A stretch of 64,000 nt of DNA. Source: Rhodospirillaceae bacterium. GTDB lineage: Bacteria; Pseudomonadota; Alphaproteobacteria; Rhodospirillales; Rhodospirillaceae. Within the stretch, counting starts at the first letter, position 1. Every line of letters begins with the position of its first letter. Of this stretch, positions 28,207 through 37,181 are shown in pieces. Location: contig NSIP01000003.1 in NCBI GenBank assembly GCA_002737725.1, positions 146,501-210,500 on the forward strand, read 5' to 3'. The position numbers and the translations under genes were made by a program. A model generated the notes under the pieces. That model worked only from the letters and a program-made list of their open reading frames with translations, was not told where the DNA came from and did no database searches.

Positions 28207-28575
28207 GTCACCTTTTTGTCGGGTTTCGCGTTCATTTTCCCGGCAGTGGCCACCGACATCCAAACCGACACCGCCGTTTTGCGCGCGCTTGATAAGGTGA
28301 CGGCGAAAGTGCAAATCCTGCGGGTTCCTGTCGGCAAACCAACCACGTTTGGTCGATTAGAAATCCTCGCCAAAAGCTGCTTCACACGCCCGCCCGAAGA
28401 AACACCAGAAAGTTCGGTGTTGCTGCAAGTTGTCAAAACCGCCGGTCAGACAAAAACTACTGTATTTGACGGTTGGATGTTTGCCTCCAGCCCCGATCTC
28501 TCGGCCATGGACGACCCCGTTTACGATATTTGGGTGCGGGCCTGCGAGAACAAAGCCGCATCTAGCGCGCCTTGA
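28201..28575 (+). CDS. DUF2155 family exported protein
   Basis: 124 residues. The N-terminus MTVTFLSGFAFIFPAVA works as a signal peptide. The mature part matches DUF2155: 'AVLRALDKVTAKVQILRVPVGKPTTFGRLEILAKSCFTRPPEETPES', then 'FDGWMFASSPDLSAMDDPVYDIWVRAC' with the conserved cysteine pair. Neighbours (mlaD, aat, accCB) are as in other alphaproteobacteria; function is not known. The start codon lies inside the right arm of the intergenic repeat, with no obvious ribosome site. The 3' end overlaps the convergent aat gene by 55 bases. Confidence 0.85.
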   Translation: MTVTFLSGFAFIFPAVATDIQTDTAVLRALDKVTAKVQILRVPVGKPTTFGRLEILAKSCFTRPPEETPESSVLLQVVKTAGQTKTTVFDGWMFASSPDLSAMDDPVYDIWVRACENKAASSAP

Positions 28576-29177
28576 GGCAACGGCAGCCCAAAGTGAGCAT
28601 GCTGAGACAGCGCGGTGCTGAGCTGGGCTAAATAATCTTTCTGCGGAATTTCAATGGCTCCGAACCGCGCCAAATGGTCGGTAATAAACTGCGTATCCAG
28701 TAGTGTGAATCCGCCATGTTTCATGATACCCACTAGATGGCAGAGCGCAACCTTCGAGCCGTCATCGACGCGGCTGAACATGCTCTCGCCAAAAAAAGCA
28801 GCGCCCATGGCTAGACCATAGAGCCCGCCGACCAGTTCACCCTTGCGCCACACCTCAATGCTATGCGCCAGCCCGGCGTGATGGAGACTCGTAAAAAGTT
28901 CAATGATCTTGGCGTTGATCCAAGTTTCAGGCCGCCCCGGTTTTGTTTCGGCGCAATAATCCAAAACCTGTGAGAATGCCGTGTCGATGGTGACGTCTAA
29001 TATATTTTTCCGTAACGTCTTGCGCAGGGACCGCGAGACTTGGAACTGATCGAGCGGGATGACGCCGCGCAGTTTGGGTTGAACCCAGAACACCTTGTCG
29101 TCGGCGCGTGATTTTGCCATGGGGAATACCCCATACGCATAGGCTTTCAGAAGAAGCTCAGGCGTGATGTCCGTCAC
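28521..29177 (-). CDS. aat: leucyl/phenylalanyl-tRNA--protein transferase
   Basis: 218 residues. It adds Leu or Phe from charged tRNA to proteins with N-terminal Arg/Lys, marking them for ClpS/ClpAP (bacterial N-degron pathway). Signature: 'LLLKAYAYGVFPMAKSRADDKVFWVQPKLRGVIPLD', 'FHVSRSLRK'-like 'FQVSRSLRKTLRK', 'TWINAKIIELFTSLHHAGLAHSIEVW', 'GGLYGLAMGAAFFGESMFSRVDDGSKVAL', 'LLDTQFITDHLARFGA'. It starts seven bases downstream of the accC stop and is likely in the aroQ-accB-accC-aat operon. The C-terminal coding end overlaps DUF2155 on the other strand by 55 bases. Confidence 0.95.
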   Translation of the reverse strand: MTDITPELLLKAYAYGVFPMAKSRADDKVFWVQPKLRGVIPLDQFQVSRSLRKTLRKNILDVTIDTAFSQVLDYCAETKPGRPETWINAKIIELFTSLHHAGLAHSIEVWRKGELVGGLYGLAMGAAFFGESMFSRVDDGSKVALCHLVGIMKHGGFTLLDTQFITDHLARFGAIEIPQKDYLAQLSTALSQHAHFGLPLPQGALDAALFSQARTQIS

Positions 29178-29183
29178 CGGAAC

Positions 29184-30548
29184 CTAGCTCTTAACGGGTT
29201 GCTCCTGCACCCATTGTGCCACAAAATTCTCGAGCCAGCGAATATCGTAATTGCCGTCGATGATCTCTTGTTGGTCGAGCACCGCTTGATGCAGCGGAAT
29301 GGTGGTTTTGATGCCGTCGATAACGTATTCGTGAAGCGCGCGGCGCATCCGCATAATACATTCGTTGCGCGTTGAGCCCTGAACAATGAGCTTCGAGATT
29401 AAACTGTCATAATACGGCGGTATTTTTGAGCCCGCGTACATGGCCGAATCTACGCGCACGCGTCGCCCGCCGGGGGCATGATAGCCGGTAATTTTGCCGG
29501 GCGAGGGGGCAAAGGTGCGCGGATCTTCGGCATTGATGCGGCATTCCATGGCGTAGCCTTGGAACTCGACATCTTTCTGGCTGAACCCAAGTTCCAAGCC
29601 AGCGGCGACACGGATTTGCTCGCGTACCAAATCAAGGCCCGTGATCATCTCGGTAATTGGGTGTTCCACCTGCAGCCGCGTATTCATTTCGATGAAGTAG
29701 AATTTTCCGTTCTCGTACAGGAACTCCACCGTTCCAGCGTTGTGGTAGCCAATTTTCTTCAGCGCCATGGTGACAATGGTGCCGATCTCGTCGCGTTGCT
29801 TTGGGTTCAATGCAGGCGAGGGGCACTCTTCAAAAATCTTCTGGTGCTTACGTTGCAATGAGCAGTCGCGTTCACCCAAATGTACCACGTTGCCATGCTG
29901 GTCGCCCAACACTTGAATTTCGATATGGCGGGGATGGCCCAGGTATTTTTCCATATACACTTCGCCGTTACCGAAGGCGGCTTCGGCTTCGGAACTGGCG
30001 ACCTTAAAGGCTTCGCGCAAGTCGGCTTTGGTCTGCGCTACTTTCATGCCGCGCCCACCGCCACCGGCCGTGGCCTTGATCAGCACCGGGTAGCCGATGT
30101 CCTCGGCGGCCTTCACGGCATCGTCTTCATTCTTCACCGCGCCGTCCGAGCCGGGCACGACGGGAATGCCGAGTTGTTTGGCCGTCAACTTGGCCTGAAC
30201 TTTGTCGCCCATAATGCGGATGTGTTCTGCCGACGGGCCAATAAACGTCAGGCCATGGTCTTTGACCATGTCGGCAAACTCAGCGTTCTCCGACAAAAAG
30301 CCATAGCCAGGATGGATAGCCTCGGCGTTTGTGATCATGGCGGCGGAAATGATAGCAGCTTTATTGAGGTAGCTGTCGCGACCTGGCGGCGGGCCGATGC
30401 ATACGGTTTCGTCAGCCAGGCGTACATGCATGGCATCGGAATCTGCTGTGGAATGGACAGCGACGGTTTTGATGCCCATCTCGCGGCAGGCGCGCAAAAC
30501 TCGAAGCGCAATCTCGCCTCGGTTCGCAATCAGTATTTTTTCGAACAT
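29184..30548 (-). CDS. accC: acetyl-CoA carboxylase, biotin carboxylase subunit
   Basis: 454 residues, full family length. It carboxylates the biotin on AccB with ATP and bicarbonate, the first half of malonyl-CoA synthesis. Seen: '[20 protein letters not shown]' at the N-terminus, '[15 protein letters not shown]', the Gly-rich ATP-grasp loop '[14 protein letters not shown]', '[19 protein letters not shown]', '[20 protein letters not shown]', '[20 protein letters not shown]' and '[11 protein letters not shown]'. It lies 32 bases downstream of accB and seven upstream of aat on the same strand. Confidence 0.97.
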   Translation of the reverse strand: MFEKILIANRGEIALRVLRACREMGIKTVAVHSTADSDAMHVRLADETVCIGPPPGRDSYLNKAAIISAAMITNAEAIHPGYGFLSENAEFADMVKDHGLTFIGPSAEHIRIMGDKVQAKLTAKQLGIPVVPGSDGAVKNEDDAVKAAEDIGYPVLIKATAGGGGRGMKVAQTKADLREAFKVASSEAEAAFGNGEVYMEKYLGHPRHIEIQVLGDQHGNVVHLGERDCSLQRKHQKIFEECPSPALNPKQRDEIGTIVTMALKKIGYHNAGTVEFLYENGKFYFIEMNTRLQVEHPITEMITGLDLVREQIRVAAGLELGFSQKDVEFQGYAMECRINAEDPRTFAPSPGKITGYHAPGGRRVRVDSAMYAGSKIPPYYDSLISKLIVQGSTRNECIMRMRRALHEYVIDGIKTTIPLHQAVLDQQEIIDGNYDIRWLENFVAQWVQEQPVKS

Positions 30549-30580
30549 GATATCAGCGTCCCAGTGCTATGCGATCAGCA

Positions 30581-31015
30581 TCATTCAATCAGCATTAAAG
30601 GTTCGCCGTATTCCACCGGGTTCTTTTCGGCCACCATAATCTGCACAACCTTGCCGCCCTTGTGGGCCTTCACTTGGTTGAAGGTTTTCATGGCTTCAAT
30701 GATCAAGACTGTTTGGCCCTCGGCCACCTGATCGCCGACTTTGATAAACGGTGCCGCACCTGGCTCGGGGGCCATATAAACCAAGCCAACCATGGGCGAC
30801 TTGAGGCAGCCGGGGTTAGCCGCGATGTCTGATGCGGCTGCTGGTGCGGGGGCGCCAAAGGCGGCCACTGGCGCTGCGGCGTATACAGGCGCGGCAACGC
30901 CAGCGCGCACAACTTTAATGCGCAGCGTGCCGGTATCATACTCAATTTCAGTCAGCCCTGTTTCCGTCAGGATTGTGGCGAGTTGTTTAACGCTGTCGCC
31001 GTCGATGTTCGACAT
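30581..31015 (-). CDS. accB: acetyl-CoA carboxylase biotin carboxyl carrier protein
   Basis: 144 residues. An N-terminal helical part ('DSVKQLATILTETGLTEIEYDTGTLRIKVVR') is followed by an Ala/Pro-rich linker (about 45-68) and the biotinyl domain, with the acceptor Lys in EAMKTF near residue 109 and 'VKAHKGGKVVQIMVAEKNPVEYGEPL' after it. The carrier moves carboxybiotin between AccC and AccAD. It lies 36 bases downstream of aroQ and 32 upstream of accC. Confidence 0.96.
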   Translation of the reverse strand: MSNIDGDSVKQLATILTETGLTEIEYDTGTLRIKVVRAGVAAPVYAAAPVAAFGAPAPAAASDIAANPGCLKSPMVGLVYMAPEPGAAPFIKVGDQVAEGQTVLIIEAMKTFNQVKAHKGGKVVQIMVAEKNPVEYGEPLMLIE

Positions 31016-31051
31016 GATCGTGATCCACCCGTTATCGTGTTGGTCTTGTGT

Positions 31052-31498
31052 TTATTTCTGATTATGTAGCAACCGCGCCACGGCATCCAAGGCCAGTTCG
31101 TAGCCATGGGCACCAAAGCCGCAGATAATGCCGGTGGCAGCGCGCGAGACGTAGGAATGATGCCGAAATTCTTCCCGGCGATAGATGTTCGAGAGATGTA
31201 CTTCAACCACGGGCACGCCACACGCCAGCAACGCATCAAGCACCGCCACCGAGGTATGCGTATAGGCAGCGGCATTAAGCACAATGGCGTTGGCCCCACC
31301 ACGTGCGGATTGGATCCAGGTCACCAGCTCGCCCTCGTCGTTGGTTTGGCGAAAGTCCACGACCAGCTTGAGATGTGCGGCACGCGCATCGACCGCGCGC
31401 TGAATATCCTCCAGCGTCGTATGGCCGTAGATGTCGGGTTCGCGCTGCCCCAGCATGTTGAGGTTGGGGCCGTTAAGAACAAGGACCTTGTGGCTCAC
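31052..31498 (-). CDS. aroQ: type II 3-dehydroquinate dehydratase
   Basis: 148 residues, the usual length. It dehydrates 3-dehydroquinate in the shikimate pathway. Seen: 'VLVLNGPNLNMLGQREPDIYG' with the catalytic Tyr in DIYG, 'RQTNDEGELVTWIQSARG', 'IVLNAAAYTHTSVAVLDAL' and 'VVEVHLSNIYRREEFRHHSYVS' with the catalytic His. First gene of the aroQ-accB-accC-aat group, a common alphaproteobacterial order, and divergent from thiSG. Confidence 0.96.
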   Translation of the reverse strand: MSHKVLVLNGPNLNMLGQREPDIYGHTTLEDIQRAVDARAAHLKLVVDFRQTNDEGELVTWIQSARGGANAIVLNAAAYTHTSVAVLDALLACGVPVVEVHLSNIYRREEFRHHSYVSRAATGIICGFGAHGYELALDAVARLLHNQK

Positions 31499-31698
31499 GT
31501 CAGTTCGGTTCCATCACCAATAAAACGAGCCAGATCAGGGCGTTAACTATTGCCCTGCGCCAAGCCGTATAAGGCTTTATACCATGGGCTCAATGGCTTC
31601 AACCATGGCCTTTGATCACAGAAATTGGGCTGGCCCCTTGCGTCTGCCTACCTGCCTGCTATTTCAACGCTCCGCTTTTTTCATCAGAAGACCTCGTC

Positions 31699-32682
31699 AT
31701 GAACATCACGATTAACGGTGAGGCCCGCGCCCTCCAAAACCCGGTCACGGTGGCGGGGATGCTGACACAACTTGGCATCGCGTCGGGCAAAGTGGCCGTG
31801 GAGCGTAATTTGGAGATTGTGCCGAAATCGGCGTTTGAAACCACCACGCTGACTGATGACGACCGAATCGAAATCGTGCATTTCATTGGCGGCGGTAATG
31901 CCGACCCGATCAGCACAGATACATTCACCGTGGCGGGGAAAACGTACAACTCTCGCTTGCTGGTGGGCACGGGCAAATACAAAGACTTCGAGGAAACTGC
32001 GCGCGCGATTGAAGCCTCTGGGGCTGAGATTGTCACGGTGGCGGTGCGGCGTGTGAACTTGTCAGATCCCTCGCAGCCCATGCTGGTCGATTTCGTCAGC
32101 CCGAAAAAATACACCTACCTGCCCAACACGGCTGGTTGTTTCACCGCCGATGATGCGGTGCGCACCTTGCGCTTGGCACGTGAAGCCGGCGGCTGGAACT
32201 TGGTGAAGTTGGAAGTGCTGGGTGATCAGAAGACGCTGTACCCGAACATTCTCGAAACCGTGAAGGCCGCCGAGGTTTTGGTGAAAGAGGGCTTCGAGGT
32301 GATGGTCTACACCACCGATGACCCGATCATGGCCAAGCACCTCGAAGACATTGGATGCTGCGCGATCATGCCGTTGGCTGCACCGATTGGATCGGGCCTT
32401 GGCATACAGAACCCGGTCAATATTCGCATCATTGTCGAACAGGCCAAGGTGCCGGTGTTGGTGGATGCAGGTGTGGGTACGGCATCGGATGCAGCCATTG
32501 CCATGGAACTGGGTTGCGATGGTGTGTTGATGAACACGGCGATTGCGGCAGCCAAAGACCCCATCAAAATGGCACGCGCCATGAAACTTGGGATCGAAGC
32601 TGGGCGGCTGGCGTACTTGGCGGGTCGCATGCCGCGCAAAATGTACGCTGACCCTTCGTCGCCACTGGCGGGGCTGATTTAA
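31699..32682 (+). CDS. thiG: ThiS-ThiG fusion: sulfur carrier plus thiazole synthase
   Basis: 327 residues from the ATG at 31699; an upstream in-frame ATG (31612) adds unrelated residues. Residues 1-66 are ThiS ('[22 protein letters not shown]' start, '[16 protein letters not shown]' end). Residues about 74-327 are ThiG, with '[36 protein letters not shown]', the Schiff-base Lys in '[10 protein letters not shown]' near 170, '[16 protein letters not shown]' and '[33 protein letters not shown]'. ThiG builds the thiazole of thiamine using sulfur from the ThiS C-terminal glycine. Here the GGG (64-66) is internal, so free ThiS would need processing. No other thi genes and no TPP riboswitch are visible. 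Confidence 0.95.
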   Translation: MNITINGEARALQNPVTVAGMLTQLGIASGKVAVERNLEIVPKSAFETTTLTDDDRIEIVHFIGGGNADPISTDTFTVAGKTYNSRLLVGTGKYKDFEETARAIEASGAEIVTVAVRRVNLSDPSQPMLVDFVSPKKYTYLPNTAGCFTADDAVRTLRLAREAGGWNLVKLEVLGDQKTLYPNILETVKAAEVLVKEGFEVMVYTTDDPIMAKHLEDIGCCAIMPLAAPIGSGLGIQNPVNIRIIVEQAKVPVLVDAGVGTASDAAIAMELGCDGVLMNTAIAAAKDPIKMARAMKLGIEAGRLAYLAGRMPRKMYADPSSPLAGLI

Positions 32683-32703
32683 TTTACGGCCTGTGCTTGT
32701 TCC

Positions 32704-32760
32704 GCCTGTTAATGTCAAAATTAACAGGCATACCGGGGCGGTATATACCGCGGAGGTATA
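32704..32760 (+). repeat. composite hairpin element downstream of thiG
   Basis: Starts 21 bases after the thiG stop. A perfect 10-base stem GCCTGTTAAT / ATTAACAGGC (loop six bases) is followed directly by ATACCGG and a second palindromic part rich in GGTATATACC, ending GGAGGTATA. The same order of parts occurs at 57919-57995, in the same orientation relative to the upstream gene. There is no T tract, so it does not look like a plain intrinsic terminator. Confidence 0.7.
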
Positions 32761-32970
32761 AAATCGAGCAGCGCGCATCGGCAATTCCTGCCGGGTCGAA
32801 GCGGTCTTGCACCCTCGCTCACTCGCGCAAAGCATTCCTAACCCCTTGATTCACATGCCCTTCGGGGTTGGCGTGGGGTTTGCTTCTTTATAGTCAAATG
32901 ACACTCGATTTGCGCCCGACCTTTGTGCGGCGCTTTGAGTGAATGATGATGTGGGATTGCAGCGCGGACG

Positions 32971-34237
32971 ATGAGTATCAAAGCCACCATGAATACGGCG
33001 ACGCAGGCGGTCAAAGCCTAAGCGCATCATTTGTCGAACATCTCGACCAACATCGCCAACGTTGCCACCACCGGCCACAAGCTTCAGAACACGCATTTTC
33101 AAACGCTGCTGAACCATGTCACGCTGGGCCCACAAAGTTTCTTCTCGGTCCAAACGCGCGATACCCGTCAGGTCGATAAACAAGGCTTCTTGCAAACCAC
33201 CAACCGCACACTGGACTTAGCCATTAATGGCCGTGGCTTTATGGTGACTAATACGGCCACCGACGGCAGTGGAATTTGGCAATACACGCGCGATGGCGCG
33301 CTTGAAGGCGAATCCACACGCCCAGCAACCGATAGCGATAAAGATGGCAAGTTAGATCAAGCCACGCTACTGACCAACGTATCGGGGGCTTAACTGTATG
33401 GCTGGCAGGCCGACGCGAATGGTAACTTCATTGAAGATGATGATCTGACGAAGTTGGTGCCGATCTCGATCAACAGCAACGAAATTTTCCAGCGTGGGCC
33501 ACGAAAACTATTGAACTTCAGGCCAGCGTATCGGCCGGTGGCTCTAAGCGCCAAACCGTTGTAATGCCCTTCGTCGACGTGGCCGGTGCATCGCGCACTA
33601 TGACGCTGGGTTTCACGCCCACCGCAACAGATATTGGAATTTTCAGTCTTGATCTCGCTATTTCCAGCGTTACGGGTGCACCGGTGCCCAACATCGTGGC
33701 TTTAGCCGACGCCCCTGGTAATCCGATTCCGCCAATCATCGATCCCTTAACGGGCGCACCGATGCCGCTGCAAGTACGCTTCGATGGGCAGGGCAAACTT
33801 GTTCAACCCGCCTCGGGAAAGATTGTGCTGTCAATTGCTGCCCCGGCGTGTGACCAACTGATCAGTGTGGACGTCCGGAAAGTTCAGCAGCTCAGCGATA
33901 ACGGCGATCTGACCGTTCTTAATTTGGAGCAAGATGGATTTCTTCAGGGGCGCTCTTTAAGCTGCCCCTCGCGCAGTTCCAAGCCCAAAATAATCTTGAA
34001 GCCAAGCCGGGCAATTTATTCACGCAAACCCGCGAATCAGGCAAACGCAAGCTGGTGGGCCTTGATTCAGTGCAAGGGATTGCTCAGATCATCTCGGGCG
34101 TGCTTGAATCTTCCAACGTCGATTTGGCTGATCAATTCTCGAAAATGATTGTCACGCAGCGAGCGTATTCAAGTTCGGCCACCGTGCTGCGCACCGCCGA
34201 CGAGATGATGCAGCAAACTCGGGATCTCAAACGCTAA
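32971..34237 (+). pseudogene. flgE: flagellar hook protein FlgE, decayed
   Basis: The frame pieces add up to one hook protein. N-terminus: 'MSIKATMNTATQAVKA', stop, 'SNISTNIANVATTGHKLQN', the flagellar rod/hook signature. Then 'DKQGFLQTTNRTLDLAINGRGF', 'LYGWQADANGNFIEDDDL'; the middle hook domain in another frame ('VTGAPVPNIVALADAPGNP'); and in a third frame the C-terminus 'SNVDLADQFSKMIVTQRAYSSSATVLRTADEM', ending 'TRDLKR'. Lesions: TAA at 33019-33021 (codon 17), TAA at 33391-33393, a frame change near 33494, and a frame change with missing sequence near 33950. No hook protein can be made. No other flagellar gene is near. Confidence 0.93.
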
Positions 34238-34240
34238 GCG

Positions 34241-34855
34241 CTACGCCGGTTCAGGATTGACCTGAGCGTTTCGAAGCAGAAGCTTCTCGCGGATCACGTC
34301 GTTAATCGGCACGCCGGCCGTGGCAGCGATTTCGCGCACGGTCATCTGGGTTTCTTTCAGCAACACGCGAATAAATTCGGCGCGTGGGCGCCAGCGTCGT
34401 GATGTTCTTTTGCGCGCCGAAGCTTCCATCGCGGCCATCCGCGCACGTTTGCGAATTTCTTCGGCATCGAGCCCACGACCGATGGCATCTTGCATGGCTT
34501 TTTCAAAGCGCTTCTTGTCGGCGATGATGCCGTCCATCTCGGACTCAAACTTAGGGGGCGTTGGCCCATCGTTTTTGTGCCTGGGATGAAGTGCTTCTTG
34601 AAATTTCTGCGCGTGAACAGCGCCGGTCCATTCATTGGCTTTGGGCTTGGCCGGGTGGCGCGGTGCGGCAGGCTTTGGTTTGGGCTCGGCCGCTTCAGCC
34701 ATTCCCGCGGCTTCGCGCAGGGTCATGCCATAGGTATCAGCTAAGCGCGTGGCTGCGCCCAAGGCAGCTTCACGCTCGCCATCGAACGTCGTGGAGTGCG
34801 CAACTTCTAACAGGCGCCGGAAGCGCTGACGGTGTTTATCGGTAAACTCGGACAT
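34241..34855 (-). CDS. DUF2786-like protein with C-terminal helix-turn-helix-like region
   Basis: 204 residues from the ATG at 34855. Residues 8-50 ('RQRFRRLLEVAHSTTFDGEREAALGAATRLADTYGMT') resemble DUF2786. A Pro/Lys/Ala-rich linker follows (EPKPKPAAPRHPAKPK), then a strongly basic helical part (RKRARMAAMEASARKRTSRRWRPR) and 'MTVREIAATAGVPINDVIREKLLLR', which reads like a helix-turn-helix. A nucleic-acid role is plausible but not shown. It lies three bases after the flgE remnant stop, convergent with it, and just downstream of the dsbA-like gene on the same strand. Confidence 0.7.
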   Translation of the reverse strand: MSEFTDKHRQRFRRLLEVAHSTTFDGEREAALGAATRLADTYGMTLREAAGMAEAAEPKPKPAAPRHPAKPKANEWTGAVHAQKFQEALHPRHKNDGPTPPKFESEMDGIIADKKRFEKAMQDAIGRGLDAEEIRKRARMAAMEASARKRTSRRWRPRAEFIRVLLKETQMTVREIAATAGVPINDVIREKLLLRNAQVNPEPA

Positions 34856-34865
34856 GAGATAATAA

Positions 34866-35615
34866 TTAGCCCTTTTTCCGGGCTGCCGCGACAAGCTCGA
34901 GCACGCGATCTTTGCCAACGGCGCCACCGACGAAGGCATCGCCGATGATCAGCGCAGGTGTGCCGGTGATACCAAGCTCTTTGGCCAGATTACGGTTTTT
35001 ATCGATCAACTTATCGAACTCAGGGTCTTTCATATCTTCTTGAAGCTTCTCGACATTCAGGCCGACGCCCTTGGCGACCGTCATGATGGCGGCTTCGTTT
35101 AACGCGCCCTTGTAGTTCATTAGCGCCTGGTGAAACTCGCTGTACTTGCGTTGATTGCGCGAGGCCAGGGCAGCTTTTGTTGCGGTGACCGAGCCAGGGC
35201 CTAAAATCGGGAACTCTTTGGTGACGATTTTGATTTTGCCGTCAGCCTTCATCACTTGAAGCAAATCGCTGTACATCGACTTGCAGTAGCCGCAGTTGTA
35301 GTCGAAGAATTCGACGATGGTGGCATCGCCCTGCAAATTCCCGATGACAGTCTGTTCTTTCGGGTTGACCAGATCTTGCCGGTACATCGCAATGGTCACG
35401 GCGCGTTCCTGATCTTTCTTCGCCTCTTCTTTTTCCTGTAGTTTGCCAATTGCGTCTGCGATGACTTCAGGGTTTTCCAGCAGGTAATCGCGCACAAATG
35501 TTTTCAACTGCTCGCGCTGTGCGGCCGTAAAGGCGCTCTTATCCTGCGCGGCGGTCGGGCTCGCCAGCACAGCGGCAAGGCCAAACATCGTGAGAGCTGT
35601 CCATGTTCTTTTCAT
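34866..35615 (-). CDS. DsbA-family thiol:disulfide oxidoreductase (Com1-like)
   Basis: 249 residues from the ATG at 35615. Signal peptide 1-22 (MKRTWTALTMFGLAAVLASPTAA). A helical N-terminal extension ('TAAQREQLKTFVRDYLLENPEVIADAIGKLQ') precedes the thioredoxin-fold domain with active site CGYC near residue 108 ('VEFFDYNCGYCKSMYSDLLQ') and the cis-Pro loop TGTPALIIGD near 219. This architecture is the Com1-like DsbA subfamily, which oxidises or isomerises thiols of exported proteins. The upstream M48 gene is on the same strand 38 bases away, a common alphaproteobacterial pair. Confidence 0.92.
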   Translation of the reverse strand: MKRTWTALTMFGLAAVLASPTAAQDKSAFTAAQREQLKTFVRDYLLENPEVIADAIGKLQEKEEAKKDQERAVTIAMYRQDLVNPKEQTVIGNLQGDATIVEFFDYNCGYCKSMYSDLLQVMKADGKIKIVTKEFPILGPGSVTATKAALASRNQRKYSEFHQALMNYKGALNEAAIMTVAKGVGLNVEKLQEDMKDPEFDKLIDKNRNLAKELGITGTPALIIGDAFVGGAVGKDRVLELVAAARKKG

Positions 35616-35653
35616 TGAGCATTCCAGGCCGAGTGCCCCAATACGCAAAAGGG

Positions 35654-37066
35654 CTATCGCCGCCGTCTTTCCATCAGTTCTTGAAGTGAGTTTTGAGCAG
35701 ACACCTTAATGTCCTGCAGGCGATACCAAGTCGGCGTGCCTTTTTCCAGTAATCTTTCGGATTCCCGGCTATAGCGGACAACATCCCCGAACTCGCCCAC
35801 CAGTAGCGCTCGCTCTGCGGCGGCATAAGCTGATAGGCCCGGCTGGTCGCTTTGCAGGTAGGACTTTGCCGCCAGGTCCCAGGCAAAAGGGTCCTCTGGG
35901 TCGTTCGCCAGCGCCTTTTGCAGGGCTGCTTGGGCTTCTTTGGCATAGGCGGGGTCGGCGGTTTCGACCATAGCGTGGCTCATAGCCACCAGGATGAGCG
36001 GGGAATTGGGCAAAAGGGCGTTCGCCTCGCGGTAGGCCGTCACGGCCTCATCCAGTTTGCCGTTTTCGAACAGCATTTGGCCCTTGAGCTCCCAAAAATA
36101 GGGGTCTTTGGGAAACTCCTTCAGCAAATCGTCGACCACCGGCAGGGCATCTTTCATTTGTCCCCGACGGTAAAACGCGATGGATTGGGCATAACGCGCC
36201 TCGGGGCTTTTGTTGGCCTCGGGATATTTTTGAAACGTGGTCATCTGCGGCTTCAAAAACGAAAACAACTTGGCCGTCATACGCCGAAATTGCGCCTCGG
36301 CAACTGGATCATCAGGTTTATCTTTAAAGGGCGAATTCTCGACCGCAAAATTGACCGCGCTCATGCGCTCGCGGGTCAGCGGGTGAGTGCGAACATAAGG
36401 ATCTTGACGATCACTGATCAGCAGTTCCTGGCCCGACAGACGATTAAAAAAACTATAGAGGCCTTTTGGCGATTGCTGAGTGTCTTGCAGGGCACGGATT
36501 GCATATTGGTCAGCAGAGGATTCCTGGCCGCGGCTAAACGTAAACAACATCCGCTGTGCGCTGCCTTGGCCGCCGAGCATCACCGCCATCCCCAAATCTG
36601 GGTTGCCCGAGACCGCGCCAGCGGCAACGCCCAGCAGCGTGGCGAGTAAGGCCGTGGTACTTGCCGCAGCAATGCTATCGCCAAACGTCACCGCATGGCC
36701 TCCGACAATATGGCCGGTTTCATGCGCCATGACGCCGATGACCTCGTTCGAATTCTTTGCCGCCAGGATCAATCCCGTGTGCATGAACATCGCGTTTCCG
36801 CGCGTCACGAAAGCGTTGATACTGTCATCATTGATGAGGCGTATAGTGACAGATTCCGGCACGATTCCACCCGCCACTAACCCAGGCCGCGCCCAATCGG
36901 CCAAAATGGCCTCGATCTCGGCATCGCGAATAATGTTCAAGCCTTGCGCGACTAACAGCGTGGGGCTACCAAAGGTAAAAGCGACGGCGGCGCAGGCAAA
37001 GATCGCGCGCGGCAGGAACAGCTTGCGCAGCTTCTTGAACATTCGATTTCCGGTGCTCCGGTTCAT
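35654..37066 (-). CDS. M48 family metallopeptidase with TPR region (BepA/YfgC-like)
   Basis: 470 residues from the ATG at 37066; ATGs at 37102, 37093 and 37042 are alternatives. A signal peptide follows (LFLPRAIFACAAVAFTFGSP). The zinc site HETGH is near residue 115 ('VIGVMAHETGHIVGGHAV') and the third ligand Glu is in 'RGQESSADQYAIRAL' near 185. The C-terminal half has TPR-like helices ('AIAFYRRGQMKDALPVVDDLL', 'FWELKGQMLFENGKLDEAVTAYREA'). Relatives act in outer-membrane protein quality control in the periplasm. It is divergent from the GGT-like lipoprotein gene, whose upstream reading frame overlaps it only as a shadow. Confidence 0.92.
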   Translation of the reverse strand: MNRSTGNRMFKKLRKLFLPRAIFACAAVAFTFGSPTLLVAQGLNIIRDAEIEAILADWARPGLVAGGIVPESVTIRLINDDSINAFVTRGNAMFMHTGLILAAKNSNEVIGVMAHETGHIVGGHAVTFGDSIAAASTTALLATLLGVAAGAVSGNPDLGMAVMLGGQGSAQRMLFTFSRGQESSADQYAIRALQDTQQSPKGLYSFFNRLSGQELLISDRQDPYVRTHPLTRERMSAVNFAVENSPFKDKPDDPVAEAQFRRMTAKLFSFLKPQMTTFQKYPEANKSPEARYAQSIAFYRRGQMKDALPVVDDLLKEFPKDPYFWELKGQMLFENGKLDEAVTAYREANALLPNSPLILVAMSHAMVETADPAYAKEAQAALQKALANDPEDPFAWDLAAKSYLQSDQPGLSAYAAAERALLVGEFGDVVRYSRESERLLEKGTPTWYRLQDIKVSAQNSLQELMERRRR

Positions 37067-37181
37067 GTCTTTTTCGTTTCGCTCCAAAGCCATCGCCCCC
37101 AAAGGTATCGCATCCCGCCTGTGTGCCGATATAGGTCAAATATGGCGTTTTCCTGACCGTGCCATACATGTAAGTCTTATC

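Noticed and set aside
29880-30731. 283-residue plus-strand frame opposite accC and accB
   Set aside because: Shadow of accC; long antisense frames are common at this GC content.
31520-31560. CCTGATCTGG on the minus strand, resembling part of a TPP riboswitch near the thiSG gene
   Set aside because: It is on the opposite strand to thiSG, and the neighbouring conserved parts of the aptamer (CTGAGA, CCAGCG, AGGGA) are missing.
36480-37181. N-terminal extension of the GGT-like frame antisense to the M48 gene
   Set aside because: The lipoprotein signal begins at 37182, and the upstream part is antisense to the M48 peptidase.
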